DNA of 64,000 nt, from NCBI GenBank assembly GCA_046330935.1, contig JAXLRU010000007.1, positions 186,001-250,000 on the forward strand, written 5' to 3'. Origin of the DNA: JAXLRU01 sp046330935 (GTDB lineage: Bacteria > Actinomycetota > Actinomycetes > Actinomycetales > Kineosporiaceae). Position 1 is the first letter of the stretch, and each line of letters begins with the position of its first letter. The position numbers were made by a program, and so were the translations under genes. This document shows, in pieces, positions 41,228-49,964 of the stretch. The notes under the pieces were generated by a model, which saw nothing but the letters and a program-made list of their open reading frames with translations, ran no database searches and was not told where the DNA came from.

Positions 41228-42178
41228 TCAGGGCGCCGCGACGACCTGGCCGGCGTAGGTGAGCCCGCCGCCGAAACCGAACAGCAGCACGGGGGCGCCG
41301 GAGGGCACCCCGCCGCCGGCGGCCAGCTTCGAGAACGCCAGGGGGACGCTGCCGGCGGAGGTGTTGCCCGACTCGACGATGTCCTTGGCGACGACCGTCG
41401 ACTCCCCCAGCCCGAGCTTGGCGGCCAGCGGGTCGATGATCCGCACGTTGGCCTGGTGCGGGACGAACGCAGCGAGGTCCTCGGGCTTCACCCCCGCCTT
41501 CTCGCAGGCCTGGCGGGCGAGCGGGGCGAGCTGGGTGGTGGCCCAGCGGAAGACGCTGCGCCCCTCCTGGGAGAAGACCGGGGGCGTGCCGTCGATGCGC
41601 ACGGCGTCGGACAGCTCGGGCACCGAGCCCCAGACCACGGGCCCGATCCCGGGCGCCCCGTCGCCGTCGACCGCGCGCACGACCGCCGCGCCGGCGCCGT
41701 CCCCCACGAGGATGCACGTGGTGCGGTCGGTCCAGTCGGTGACCCGGGTGAGGACGTCGACGCCGATCACGAGCGCCGTGCGCGCGGCGCCCGCGCGCAG
41801 CGCGTGGTCGACCGTCGCGAGGCCGTAGCAGAAGCCGCTGCAGGCGGTGTTGATGTCGTAGGTGGCGGGCCCGGCGATGCCCAGCCGGTGGGCGACGCGC
41901 GCGGAGACGTTCGGGGAGCGCGTCTCGTCGGTGCAGGTCGCCACGACGACGAGGTCCACCTCGGCGGCGTCGATGCCGGCCTTGGCCAGGGCGTCGGCAC
42001 CCGCCTTGGTCGCGAGCTCGGGCACGCCCTCGGTGTCGTCGACCACGTGCCGGGTCTCGATGCCCACGCGCGAGCGGATCCACTCGTCGTTCGTGTCCAC
42101 CCGCTGGGAGAGGTCGTCGTTGGTGAGGATGCCCGGCGGCTGGTAGTGCCCGAGACCGACGATGCGTGACCCTGCCAC
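41228..42178 (-). CDS. fabH: Beta-ketoacyl-ACP synthase III
   Basis: FabH starts fatty acid synthesis by condensing an acyl-CoA primer with malonyl-ACP. The 316-residue thiolase-fold protein has the catalytic Cys in NTACSGFCYGL, His in FVPHQANVRII, and Asn in GNTSAGSVPLAF. It begins RIVGLGHYQPPGILTNDDLSQRVDTNDEWI in the family pattern. GTG 42178 has GGAGG 5 nt upstream. It is not next to fabD, acpP or fabF, so it could supply special (branched) primers; 2-oxo acids made by the ilv genes nearby are the natural precursors of such primers, but the link is only inferred. Confidence 0.92.
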   Translation of the reverse strand: MAGSRIVGLGHYQPPGILTNDDLSQRVDTNDEWIRSRVGIETRHVVDDTEGVPELATKAGADALAKAGIDAAEVDLVVVATCTDETRSPNVSARVAHRLGIAGPATYDINTACSGFCYGLATVDHALRAGAARTALVIGVDVLTRVTDWTDRTTCILVGDGAGAAVVRAVDGDGAPGIGPVVWGSVPELSDAVRIDGTPPVFSQEGRSVFRWATTQLAPLARQACEKAGVKPEDLAAFVPHQANVRIIDPLAAKLGLGESTVVAKDIVESGNTSAGSVPLAFSKLAAGGGVPSGAPVLLFGFGGGLTYAGQVVAAP

Positions 42179-42250
42179 GACTACCTCCACTGGGACGCGA
42201 GTGCGATCCCCCCACTGTGCGCCCTCCCCCGGTGATCACGCTTCGCGGGT

Positions 42251-42286
42251 CCCTCCAACCTCGCGCGTGCAGGTCTGGAGGGTTGG
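42251..42286. promoter_or_regulatory. Inverted repeats upstream of fabH
   Basis: CCCTCCA (42251-42257) pairs with TGGAGGG (42276-42282), and CCAACC (42255-42260) with GGTTGG (42281-42286), two overlapping inverted repeats 73-108 nt upstream of fabH. They lie between fabH and the end of the next gene, so they may be a regulator site for fabH or a transcription terminator. Confidence 0.3.
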
Positions 42287-42355
42287 TACGGAATCGGAGG
42301 GGGTGCGGCGGGCGTCCGCGGACCTGCTCGCGACCGCCCGCCGTCGATCACGCCG

Positions 42356-45300
42356 TCACGGCCGGTAGACGATGGAGTCGGTGGTCGAGCCCTCCATCGC
42401 GCTCACGTTGCCCGCGGCGTCGCGGAACTGCACGTACACCGTCGCCGTCCCGGGGGTCGCCGGCAGCGTCCAGGGGAGACTCCGCGCGAACGCCTGCCAC
42501 GAGGCGCCGGAGAAGTCGGGACGGTTGCTGACCCGCAGCTGCAAGCTCGCCGTCGGCGTCCCCATGAAGCGGGCGGCACCGCCGACGTCGCCCTCGCCCT
42601 CGGCGTCCTCGGCGATCAGCGACAGCGTGACGGCGGTGCTCGCCGTCGTCGCCGCGCCGTTGTTGACGATCACCGAGCCGTACGGCGCGTACGGGTCGTT
42701 GCGTGCCGTCACCGGGGCGGTGAGCAACGCGCGGCCGACCCGGTTGGCGCCCGAGGCGTCGCGCACGAGCGGCACCACCCGGTACTGGTAGGTGCTCCCG
42801 GACGTGACGCCGCTGTCCGTCCACCCCTTGCCGGTGCGCCCGGTGGCCAGGGTGGTGAAGGCGCCGGTCGTGCCGGCGCGCCGCTGGACGCTGACCGAGA
42901 CGAGCGTGCCCTTGGTCGGGCTGGTCCAGCGCACCTGCACCTTGGCGACCCCACGCACGGCCGTGGCGTCGGCGCCGACGGCGAGCAGCCCGCCGATGCG
43001 GTCGTCGGTGCCGTTGGCCGGATCCGTGGTGGCCACGCACCGCCGGCCGTCCCACGTCGCCTCGCTGCCGTCGACCTCGCCGCCGTTGTCGGAGTCGTCG
43101 ACGTCCGGGTCGGTCCCCAGCCGGTACTCGCAGACCTGCGGGAGGCCGTCGCCGTCGGGGTCGTCGAGGGCGTCCTTGTTGTTCCGCGGGTCCATCCCGT
43201 GCAGCTTCTCCCAGGTGTCGGACACGCTGTCCTGGTCGAGGTCGGTGCTGCGGGTGAGGGCGAAGGACCCCGAGTCCTCGCGGCGGTCCTTGCCCGAGAC
43301 GCCCACGACGCTCACCGAGTACGAGCCGGCCACCGCCGGCGACGACTCGCCCTCGCGGGGGGACTCCCCCGGGCCGAGATCGCCGTCCCCGGTGGTGGTG
43401 TACGCACCGCCGTAGACGCCGTCGTTGGCCTCGCCGTCGCCGTGCGCGCCGTCGTCGAGGAGGCGGATCAGGCGCGAGCGGCGCTGCGGGTCGGTCACGG
43501 TGGCCCAGACGGGCGCCCACTTCACGGCGCCGTTCGGGCCGGAGAAGAACGCCGCGATCGGCACCGAGGCACCCACCGTGGCGTCACCCTTCGGGGCACC
43601 CACGACGAGCCGCAGCGCGACGTCCGTGATCGCCGTCTCGGTGACGAAGAACGGCTGGTCGAGCCCCTCGACGAGGACCGTCCACTCCCCCGGCTTCGGG
43701 TCGTCCACGGTCCAGACCTCGTTGCGGTTCGTCGAGCCAGGACGCCGCGCCGAGGCCGGCACGACGGCACCGGTCGGGTCGACGAGGACGACGTCGCGGC
43801 TCGCGTCGGGAGTCTGCCAGCCGACGGTGGTGACGAGCCGGCGCGTCGTCGGGTCGACGACGAACGTGCGGCCCTTGCCCTCGGTGCGGTGCACGACCTC
43901 GTCGACGGCGAGGTCCTCGCCCCACACGCCGACCTCGCGCAGGTCGCCGGTGAGGACGACGGTCCCGGACGTACGCGCCTTCTGGCCGCCGTCGGGGTGC
44001 ACCTGCACCCGGACGCCGTTGACCACCTGGCCGTCGAGCGCGACGAACAGGTCGGCCGAGACGCGCTCCCCGTTGACGTACAGGCCGACGACCCCGCCGC
44101 CCTGGGCGAAACGGAACTGCACCTGGCAGCCCGGCTTGAACCCGAACACCAGGCCCGCGGCCCGCAACCGGGCCTCGGTGCCGGCCCCGGAGGCGGCCCG
44201 GTCGGTGCCGAAGACGGCGGCCCCTCCCGCGGCGGTGCCGAGGTCCTCCACCTTGACCTTCACGCCGTTGTCGGCGAAGGCGTCGCCGCCCGCGACGCTC
44301 GAGCCGGGGCGCTGGCCCTCGAACCCGACGGTCGCGTCGACGGTGCGGCACCCCTCGTCGCCCTCGCCCACGAACGTCGCCAACCGCTGCCGCCCTGCCA
44401 GTCGTGCGGCCTTGCCGTCGTAGAGGCGCGAGAGGTTGTTCGCCCAGTCGAGGGTCTCGACGGCCCCGGGCGAACCGCCCGTGCCGCCACCGCCGGAGCC
44501 CGACGACGCGCCGGTGCCGGTGCCCGACGTCCCGACCGGGACGGAGCCGCCGACGTCGGCGTAGTCGTAGCTGCCGCCCGGCACGGCCGCGGAGATCTGC
44601 TGCAGCAGCGGCTCGTTGGCCTCGGGACCCAGCGCGATGGCATGCACCGGGCAGCCGTTGTCGGCCACCGACGCCTGCACCGACGACCAGTAGGCCGGGG
44701 TGTTCTCGTAGCCGTCGGACAGCAGGGTGAACCCGCACGCGTGGGTGGGGTCGCGGTGGGCGTCGTGATCGGAGGCGGCGGCTTGCATGCCGTCACCGAT
44801 CGACGTGCTGCCCGACGCGACGGCGCTGTTGACGCTGCCTGCGATGGCCGCACGTTGCGCCGCACTCATCGGCGCGAGCGAGCGGTCGAGGGTGGCGTCG
44901 GTGCTGAACGACACGTAGCCGCCCTGGTCGTTCGTCGCGAGGGCGTCGTTGAGCAGGGTCGCCGCGTTCTTCGCCGCGGAGATCTTGTCGCTGTCGAGCA
45001 TCGAGCCCGACCGGTCGAGGACGGTGAGCGAGTCCACGGAGCGGTCGGCGTACAGCAGCGAGTCGGGCTTGGTGTCGCTGATCGTGCCCAGGCCGACCCT
45101 GAGGTCGTGGAACCCGCCCGCCACGGCTCCTGCGGCCGCGTTGGGTGCCTGGACGAGCAGCCAGTACGTGTCCTGGACGTAGGCGCCCTGGACGACGGTG
45201 GCGGGCATCGGCGTCCCGCCCGTCGGCTTGATCACGCCGACCGAGAAGGCGCTGGGCTGCAGGCCGGCGATCGCCTCGCCGGACGGGCCGGTGACCTTCA

Positions 45301-46741
45301 CCTGCGCGATGAACCGGCGCGGCGCCGAGGGCAGGCCGACGATCTCGAACGCGGCCGTCGTGGGGCGGGTGATGGTGACGGTCGGCTGCACGCAGCCCCA
45401 GCCCACCGCGACGGGACCGGTCTGGTCCAGCCCCGTGACGGCGACGACGATCCTGCCCAGCCCCGAGGTGCGCACCGTGCGCGTCCAGGACGAGGAGATC
45501 GACGACCACCGGTTCACGAGCACGCCCGAGGCGTTCGCGGTGAGCACCGAGAAGCCGAAGGTGCGGCCGTTGCCGTCGAACGAGAACGACGCGTAGTCGC
45601 ACTGGTTGGCCGGGTTGAACTCGTAGAACTTCACCGAGCGCGAGTTGACGGTGGGCGTGGCCTGGGTGGCGCTGAAGGCGGGGCCGCCCGTGATCACCTG
45701 GTTGCCGCTGAGCTGCGCTCCCGCGGACTTGATCTCGGAGTCGACGTAGGTGAGGCGCGCGCTGGACGGGGAACGCTTGTACGACCACAGGCTGAGGGTG
45801 TAGTCCAGCCAGTCCTGGTCGAGGTTGCCGCCGCGGCCGATCACGAACGAGCGCACCGCCTGCAGCTGGTCGGTGCTCGCGCCGAGCTTGACGTAGAAGT
45901 CGCGGATCGCCGTCCAGCCGAGTGCAGGCTCGGTGTCGGCGGCGGCGCGGTACTGGTCGAACAGCCACGTCCACCACAGGAAGCTGCGGTAGCTGGTGTC
46001 CGTGGTCGTGGCGGTCCGGTCGGACTCGGTGGACATGAGGCCGTTGAGCTCGGGGATGAACAGGTGTCCGGTGTCGGCGTCCAGAGCCGTGTCGACCCGG
46101 TCCTCGATCGCCCGGGCGATGCCCTCACCGAACCAGCCCTGCCAGCCCGTGCCGTTGTCCCACACGTCCTGGACCAGGTGCATCATCTCGTGGAACGCCA
46201 GCAGCCGCTTGGCCAGGACGTCGTTCTGGTCCACCTGCTCGTCGTCGACGTAGATCTGGCGCGGCCAGTTGACCCCGCCCAGGCGCGGGTCCTCGCCGAC
46301 CAGGACGCTGAGGTCGGTGGCACCGCCGGCGGGGAAGCCGAGCCCGCGGTCGAGGTAGAAGCCCAGCGCCGTCGCCATCTCGGTGGCCACGCCCACGGCG
46401 TTGACGTTGTCGCCGTTGGCGTCGTCGGCGTTCGCGAGCGCGTGCTCGCAGCGGTTGACCGAGTTCTCGGCGGCCGTGCACTGGGCGAGGTTCGTCGCCG
46501 AGTTCGCCTCGGTGTACCAGACGGTGATCGTGTAAGTCGTGCCGCTGCGCGTGACCGTCGACCGCACGCACTGGTCGTACACCACGGACTTGCCGCGGAC
46601 GTTGCCCGTCGTGCTGCCCGTGCACGTGGCCGCCTGTGCGGGTGCCGCGATCGCGACCACCCCGGCCGCCACGAGCACCGCCGTCACGAGGCCCGCCAGC
46701 CGCCTGCGCAGGCGGCCGTTCCGTTTACCTTGGCTGTTCAT
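42356..46741 (-). CDS. Secreted metalloprotease-VWA protein with CLCA-like architecture
   Basis: A 1461-residue exported protein. Signal peptide 1-38 (cut near AQA-ATC). A zinc-protease domain holds HEMMH at 184-188 and Glu206 in GWFGEGIARAIED, the gluzincin layout. A VWA domain (about 568-720) has a complete MIDAS: DRSGS 576-580, Thr646, Asp676. A Gly/Ser linker (733-760) is followed by beta-rich parts; about 950-1035 and 1090-1150 (LIRLLDDGAHGDGEANDGVYGG) resemble the BSD region of animal CLCA proteins. Then come calcium-type DxDxDG repeats (1166-1225), a fibronectin III domain (1255-1342), and a final Ig-like domain (YVQFRDAAGNVS). ATG 46741. No sortase signal or membrane anchor is seen. 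Self-cleavage is possible by analogy with CLCA. Confidence 0.88.
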   Translation of the reverse strand: MNSQGKRNGRLRRRLAGLVTAVLVAAGVVAIAAPAQAATCTGSTTGNVRGKSVVYDQCVRSTVTRSGTTYTITVWYTEANSATNLAQCTAAENSVNRCEHALANADDANGDNVNAVGVATEMATALGFYLDRGLGFPAGGATDLSVLVGEDPRLGGVNWPRQIYVDDEQVDQNDVLAKRLLAFHEMMHLVQDVWDNGTGWQGWFGEGIARAIEDRVDTALDADTGHLFIPELNGLMSTESDRTATTTDTSYRSFLWWTWLFDQYRAAADTEPALGWTAIRDFYVKLGASTDQLQAVRSFVIGRGGNLDQDWLDYTLSLWSYKRSPSSARLTYVDSEIKSAGAQLSGNQVITGGPAFSATQATPTVNSRSVKFYEFNPANQCDYASFSFDGNGRTFGFSVLTANASGVLVNRWSSISSSWTRTVRTSGLGRIVVAVTGLDQTGPVAVGWGCVQPTVTITRPTTAAFEIVGLPSAPRRFIAQVKVTGPSGEAIAGLQPSAFSVGVIKPTGGTPMPATVVQGAYVQDTYWLLVQAPNAAAGAVAGGFHDLRVGLGTISDTKPDSLLYADRSVDSLTVLDRSGSMLDSDKISAAKNAATLLNDALATNDQGGYVSFSTDATLDRSLAPMSAAQRAAIAGSVNSAVASGSTSIGDGMQAAASDHDAHRDPTHACGFTLLSDGYENTPAYWSSVQASVADNGCPVHAIALGPEANEPLLQQISAAVPGGSYDYADVGGSVPVGTSGTGTGASSGSGGGGTGGSPGAVETLDWANNLSRLYDGKAARLAGRQRLATFVGEGDEGCRTVDATVGFEGQRPGSSVAGGDAFADNGVKVKVEDLGTAAGGAAVFGTDRAASGAGTEARLRAAGLVFGFKPGCQVQFRFAQGGGVVGLYVNGERVSADLFVALDGQVVNGVRVQVHPDGGQKARTSGTVVLTGDLREVGVWGEDLAVDEVVHRTEGKGRTFVVDPTTRRLVTTVGWQTPDASRDVVLVDPTGAVVPASARRPGSTNRNEVWTVDDPKPGEWTVLVEGLDQPFFVTETAITDVALRLVVGAPKGDATVGASVPIAAFFSGPNGAVKWAPVWATVTDPQRRSRLIRLLDDGAHGDGEANDGVYGGAYTTTGDGDLGPGESPREGESSPAVAGSYSVSVVGVSGKDRREDSGSFALTRSTDLDQDSVSDTWEKLHGMDPRNNKDALDDPDGDGLPQVCEYRLGTDPDVDDSDNGGEVDGSEATWDGRRCVATTDPANGTDDRIGGLLAVGADATAVRGVAKVQVRWTSPTKGTLVSVSVQRRAGTTGAFTTLATGRTGKGWTDSGVTSGSTYQYRVVPLVRDASGANRVGRALLTAPVTARNDPYAPYGSVIVNNGAATTASTAVTLSLIAEDAEGEGDVGGAARFMGTPTASLQLRVSNRPDFSGASWQAFARSLPWTLPATPGTATVYVQFRDAAGNVSAMEGSTTDSIVYRP

Positions 46742-46887
46742 GTCGCTCCGGTCCCCTCCCGGTGACCCCCTGGTCGTCCCCCTCTCCCCCGAGGCTCAGG
46801 AGGGGCCGACGGGGATCACGGATACGGGATCGGCGACCTGTGGACGACGCGTCGGGCGGCCGTGATCGGTCGGTTAGGGTCGCGGCC

Positions 46888-47472
46888 ATGCGGACTCGTG
46901 GGGCGGCGCTGCTGGCACTGGTGGCAGCGGGACTGACGGCGGCGTGCTCCGGAGAACAGCCCGGGCCCGGCCCGTCGCCGACGGTCTCCGACTCGTCCGA
47001 GTCGGTGTCGCCCACCCCGACTCCCACGTGGACTCCTCCGCCCACGCGCCCTGCGGCGGCGTTGGAGGGCACTCCCGCCGGCGCCGAGGCGTTCGTGCGG
47101 TACTTCCTCGAGGTCTACGTCTACGCCTTTGCATCGAACAATCCCAGTCCTCTCGACGACGTCACCCTCAAGGGCTGCGGATTCTGCGTGAGCCTGACGG
47201 ACGAGATTCGAGCCCACGCCGCCAAGGGGCACCGAGTCGTCGGTGAGACGCTCCAGGTCACCAGCGTCGTCGCGGCACCGAACGGCTCCCAAGACCGCAC
47301 AGTGGTCAGCGCCTTGTTCCACCAGTCCGCCAGCAAGCTCGTCGATTCGGCCGGCAAGACCGTGGACTCGTTCGATTCGGCCCCCTCTCAGGAACTGGCC
47401 ATCGCAGTCCGCTGGAACGTCGTGACAGGCTGGCGCGTCATCGCGGGTCGATTCGAGGATCACGACAAGTGA
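46888..47472 (+). CDS. Lipoprotein, DUF6318-like
   Basis: A 194-residue lipoprotein: lipobox LTAAC near residue 20, a Ser/Pro/Thr linker (25-55), then a domain GAEAFVRYFLEVYVYAFASNNPSPLDDVTLKGCGFCVSLTDEI with a CxxC pair, and strands ending NVVTGWRVIAGRFEDHDK. This matches my memory of actinobacterial DUF6318 proteins; function unknown. ATG 46888 follows TAGGGT (46875-46880) by 7 nt, a leaderless start. The stop overlaps the next gene in GTGA. Codon use after residue 80 is less G+C-biased than in the flanking genes, a sign of recent acquisition or accessory status. Confidence 0.75.
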   Translation: MRTRGAALLALVAAGLTAACSGEQPGPGPSPTVSDSSESVSPTPTPTWTPPPTRPAAALEGTPAGAEAFVRYFLEVYVYAFASNNPSPLDDVTLKGCGFCVSLTDEIRAHAAKGHRVVGETLQVTSVVAAPNGSQDRTVVSALFHQSASKLVDSAGKTVDSFDSAPSQELAIAVRWNVVTGWRVIAGRFEDHDK

Positions 47473-48395
47473 CGCACCGCTCCCGGCTGACAGGCGTAGT
47501 CGTCTCGGTCGCCGTCACCCTCATGGTCCTCGCAGCACCAGGCGAGGCTTCGGCGTCGCCTGTCTCAGGTTTCTCCGCCGCCGAAAAGCACTCCACGAAA
47601 ACCTCGCCGAAGAAACATCGAAGGGCGGACACGACCTTCGACGACGGCATGGCGGACGTACTCGGCGAAGAAAGCAGCGAAGATTCCACCGAAAATGACA
47701 GGATTGCCGACCCCCACGCTCCGGGCCACTTCCGCCGACGGGCGACGCTCCCCAAGTGCCCCGGAAACACCATGCTCAGGCAGGGGGCCGACGCGATGTG
47801 CGCAGACGCATCAGAGCAGTGCCGGTCTGTCGGGCAACAGGGCATGTACGCGGTGTGGACTTTCGTCGGGCCTCGGGACGTCGCTGAGCCGGCGCCGGAC
47901 AAGTGGACCGTCACCGGCTGGCGCTGCGTGCGCGAGCGAGAGCAGAACGAGGCCGCTCCGGTTCCCGTCCTAGACGAGAGGCAGTTCCGCCGTCTCCCCA
48001 TCCCGGCCGGCGTCGCGCACGTCCAGCCCTCGGGGCGCCCGGTGCTCGTGAACATGGACACCAACGTCTACGTCGACGCCGACGACGTGCTGCTGCGGAC
48101 GACGGTGCTCGGCCGCGCGGTCGAGGTGGCGGCCAAGCCCACCCGGTTCGTCTGGACCTTCGGCGACGGCCAGTCGCTCACCACGACCGACCCCGGTGGC
48201 CCGTACCCCCGTATGACGACCACCCACGTCTACACCCGGACAGGCCGACAAGTGATCAGCCTGACGACCGTGTACACCGGCCGCTTCCGCGTCGTCGGCG
48301 AGACGGAATGGCTCCCCGTGGAGGGCACCGCGGAGGTCGCCAGTCCTGGTATCGGCATCGAGGTCATCGAAGCGCGCGCCGTGCTCGTTCCCTGA
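47469..48395 (+). CDS. Secreted PKD-domain-like protein
   Basis: A 308-residue exported protein with signal peptide 1-29 (VAVTLMVLAAPGEASAS). A charged region (35-85) with many Lys/Glu codons ending in A comes next, then a Cys-bearing part (PKCPGNTMLRQGADAMC..., DASEQC), and a C-terminal PKD-like beta-sandwich (about 200-300: RFVWTFGDGQSLTTTDPGG, THVYTRTGRQVISLTTVYTG). It overlaps the lipoprotein gene and should be co-translated. G+C content falls visibly between about 47560 and 47760. Function unknown; attachment to polysaccharide or to the lipoprotein partner is possible. Confidence 0.75.
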   Translation: MTHRSRLTGVVVSVAVTLMVLAAPGEASASPVSGFSAAEKHSTKTSPKKHRRADTTFDDGMADVLGEESSEDSTENDRIADPHAPGHFRRRATLPKCPGNTMLRQGADAMCADASEQCRSVGQQGMYAVWTFVGPRDVAEPAPDKWTVTGWRCVREREQNEAAPVPVLDERQFRRLPIPAGVAHVQPSGRPVLVNMDTNVYVDADDVLLRTTVLGRAVEVAAKPTRFVWTFGDGQSLTTTDPGGPYPRMTTTHVYTRTGRQVISLTTVYTGRFRVVGETEWLPVEGTAEVASPGIGIEVIEARAVLVP

Positions 48396-48469
48396 CCGGC
48401 CGCCACGAGCACAGGCGAGCCTCTCCTCACAACGGGCCTTGGTCGGTGTGCGGAAAGAGTTGCGGCTGT

Positions 48470-48496
48470 GTAACGGCGAGGGCGGAAGCGAGAAAC
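48470..48496 (+). promoter_or_regulatory. GlnR-like box upstream of the nitrate operon
   Basis: GTAAC (48470-48474) and GAAAC (48492-48496) are exactly 22 bp apart, with a degenerate GGCGG half-site between them at 11-bp phasing. This fits the GTnAC-n6-GAAAC style of the actinobacterial nitrogen regulator GlnR, about 80 nt before the transporter gene. Confidence 0.45.
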
Positions 48497-48574
48497 ACCC
48501 CGTTCATAGCGTCTCGGACATCGCACCGCCGGACGCTCACCCCGGCGGACTCCCCTCCCGTCCGAGGAGCCCCC

Positions 48575-49960
48575 ATGACCACCACCCCCGTTCGCGGCCC
48601 GGAGGCCGCAGCGACCACCGGCACCACGCCGTCGGCGTCGCGCGCCTCCCGCAAGCACTGGATCGACGACTGGCGCCCCGAGGACCCGGCGTTCTGGTCG
48701 GGCACGGGCAAGAAGGTCGCCCGCAAGAACCTGATCTTCTCGATCTTCGCCGAGCACATCGGCTTCTCGGTGTGGCTGCTGTGGAGCATCGTCGTGGTCA
48801 AGCTCAACGACGCGGGCTTCTCCCTGTCGGTCGAGCAGATGCTGTGGCTGACGGCGGTGCCCAGCGGCGTCGGGGCGCTCCTGCGCCTGCCCTACACCTT
48901 CGCCGTCCCGATCTTCGGCGGGCGCAACTGGACGGTCGTCTCCGCGCTGCTCCTGCTCATCCCCTGCGTGGGCCTGATGTACGCGGTGTCGCACCCCGAG
49001 CTGTCCTACGGCGCGCTGCTCGCGATCGCGGCGACCGCGGGCCTCGGCGGCGGCAACTTCGCCTCGTCCATGGCCAACATCTCCTTCTTCTACCCCGAGA
49101 AGGAGAAGGGCTGGGCGCTCGGGCTCAACGCGGCGGGCGGCAACCTCGGCGTCGCGGTCGTGCAGAAGGTCGTCCCCCTGCTCATCGTCGCGGGCGGTGG
49201 CCTGGCCCTGGCCCGCGCCGGCCTCATGTACATCCCGCTCGCGGTGATCGCGGCCGTCCTCGCGTTCCTGTTCATGGACAACCTCAGCGACGCCAAGGCC
49301 GACCCGGGCGCCACCGGCGCCGCGGCCAAGAGCGGTCAGACCTGGCTGATGGCCTTCCTCTACATCGGCACCTTCGGCTCGTTCATCGGGTACTCCGCGG
49401 CGTTCCCCACCCTCCTCAAGACGGTCTTCGCCCGCCCCGACATCGCCCTGAGCTGGGGCTTCCTCGGTGCCCTCGTCGGCTCCGTCGCCCGCCCCCTCGG
49501 CGGCAAGATCTCCGACCGCTTCGGCGGCGCCAAGGTGACGCTGTTCTCCTTCGCCCTGCTGATCCTCGGCTCCCTCGGCGCTCTGCGGGCGGTCGACACC
49601 AAGAGCCTGGGCCTGTTCTTCGCAAGCTTCATGACGCTGTTCATCGCCACCGGCATCGGCAACGGCTCCACCTACCGCATGATCCCCGCCATCTTCCGCG
49701 CGATCGGCACCGAGCGCGGCGGCAGCGACGTCGAGCTGCTGCGCGCCAAGCGTGAGGCCGCGGGTGCCATCGGCATCATCTCGGCCGTCGGCGCCTTCGG
49801 CGGGTTCCTCGTGCCGATCGCCTACGCCCAGGCCAAGGAGCACACCGGCTCGATCACCCCCGCCCTGCAGTTCTACGTCGGCCTCTTCGTGGTGATGTTC
49901 GCCGTCACCTGGGCCGCCTACCTGCGCAAGGGCAGCCGCTACGCCGGGATCGGGGCCTGA
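48575..49960 (+). CDS. narK: Nitrate/nitrite transporter (NarK/NasA type MFS)
   Basis: A 461-residue MFS protein with 12 membrane helices. After a polar N-terminus (WIDDWRPEDPAFWSGTGKKVARKNLIFSIFAEH in part) it has FSVWLLWSIVVVKLN, LLRLPYTFAVPIFGGRNW with the substrate arginine, and the two nitrate signatures GLGGGNFASSMANISFFYPEKEKG and GIGNGSTYRMIPAIF, both Gly-rich. It imports nitrate for the reductase encoded next. ATG 48575 with GAGGAG. First gene of the operon; the GlnR-like box lies upstream. Confidence 0.94.
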   Translation: MTTTPVRGPEAAATTGTTPSASRASRKHWIDDWRPEDPAFWSGTGKKVARKNLIFSIFAEHIGFSVWLLWSIVVVKLNDAGFSLSVEQMLWLTAVPSGVGALLRLPYTFAVPIFGGRNWTVVSALLLLIPCVGLMYAVSHPELSYGALLAIAATAGLGGGNFASSMANISFFYPEKEKGWALGLNAAGGNLGVAVVQKVVPLLIVAGGGLALARAGLMYIPLAVIAAVLAFLFMDNLSDAKADPGATGAAAKSGQTWLMAFLYIGTFGSFIGYSAAFPTLLKTVFARPDIALSWGFLGALVGSVARPLGGKISDRFGGAKVTLFSFALLILGSLGALRAVDTKSLGLFFASFMTLFIATGIGNGSTYRMIPAIFRAIGTERGGSDVELLRAKREAAGAIGIISAVGAFGGFLVPIAYAQAKEHTGSITPALQFYVGLFVVMFAVTWAAYLRKGSRYAGIGA

Positions 49961-49964
49961 CCGC

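Noticed and set aside
43199..46765. 1188-codon open frame on the plus strand opposite the VWA protease
   Set aside because: It has no family resemblance and mirrors the real gene's codon bias; long antisense frames are expected at this G+C content.
42356..48395. Toxin delivery or phage-related island
   Set aside because: No polymorphic toxin, immunity, secretion, integrase or attachment-site sequence is visible; only exported proteins and a local drop in G+C.
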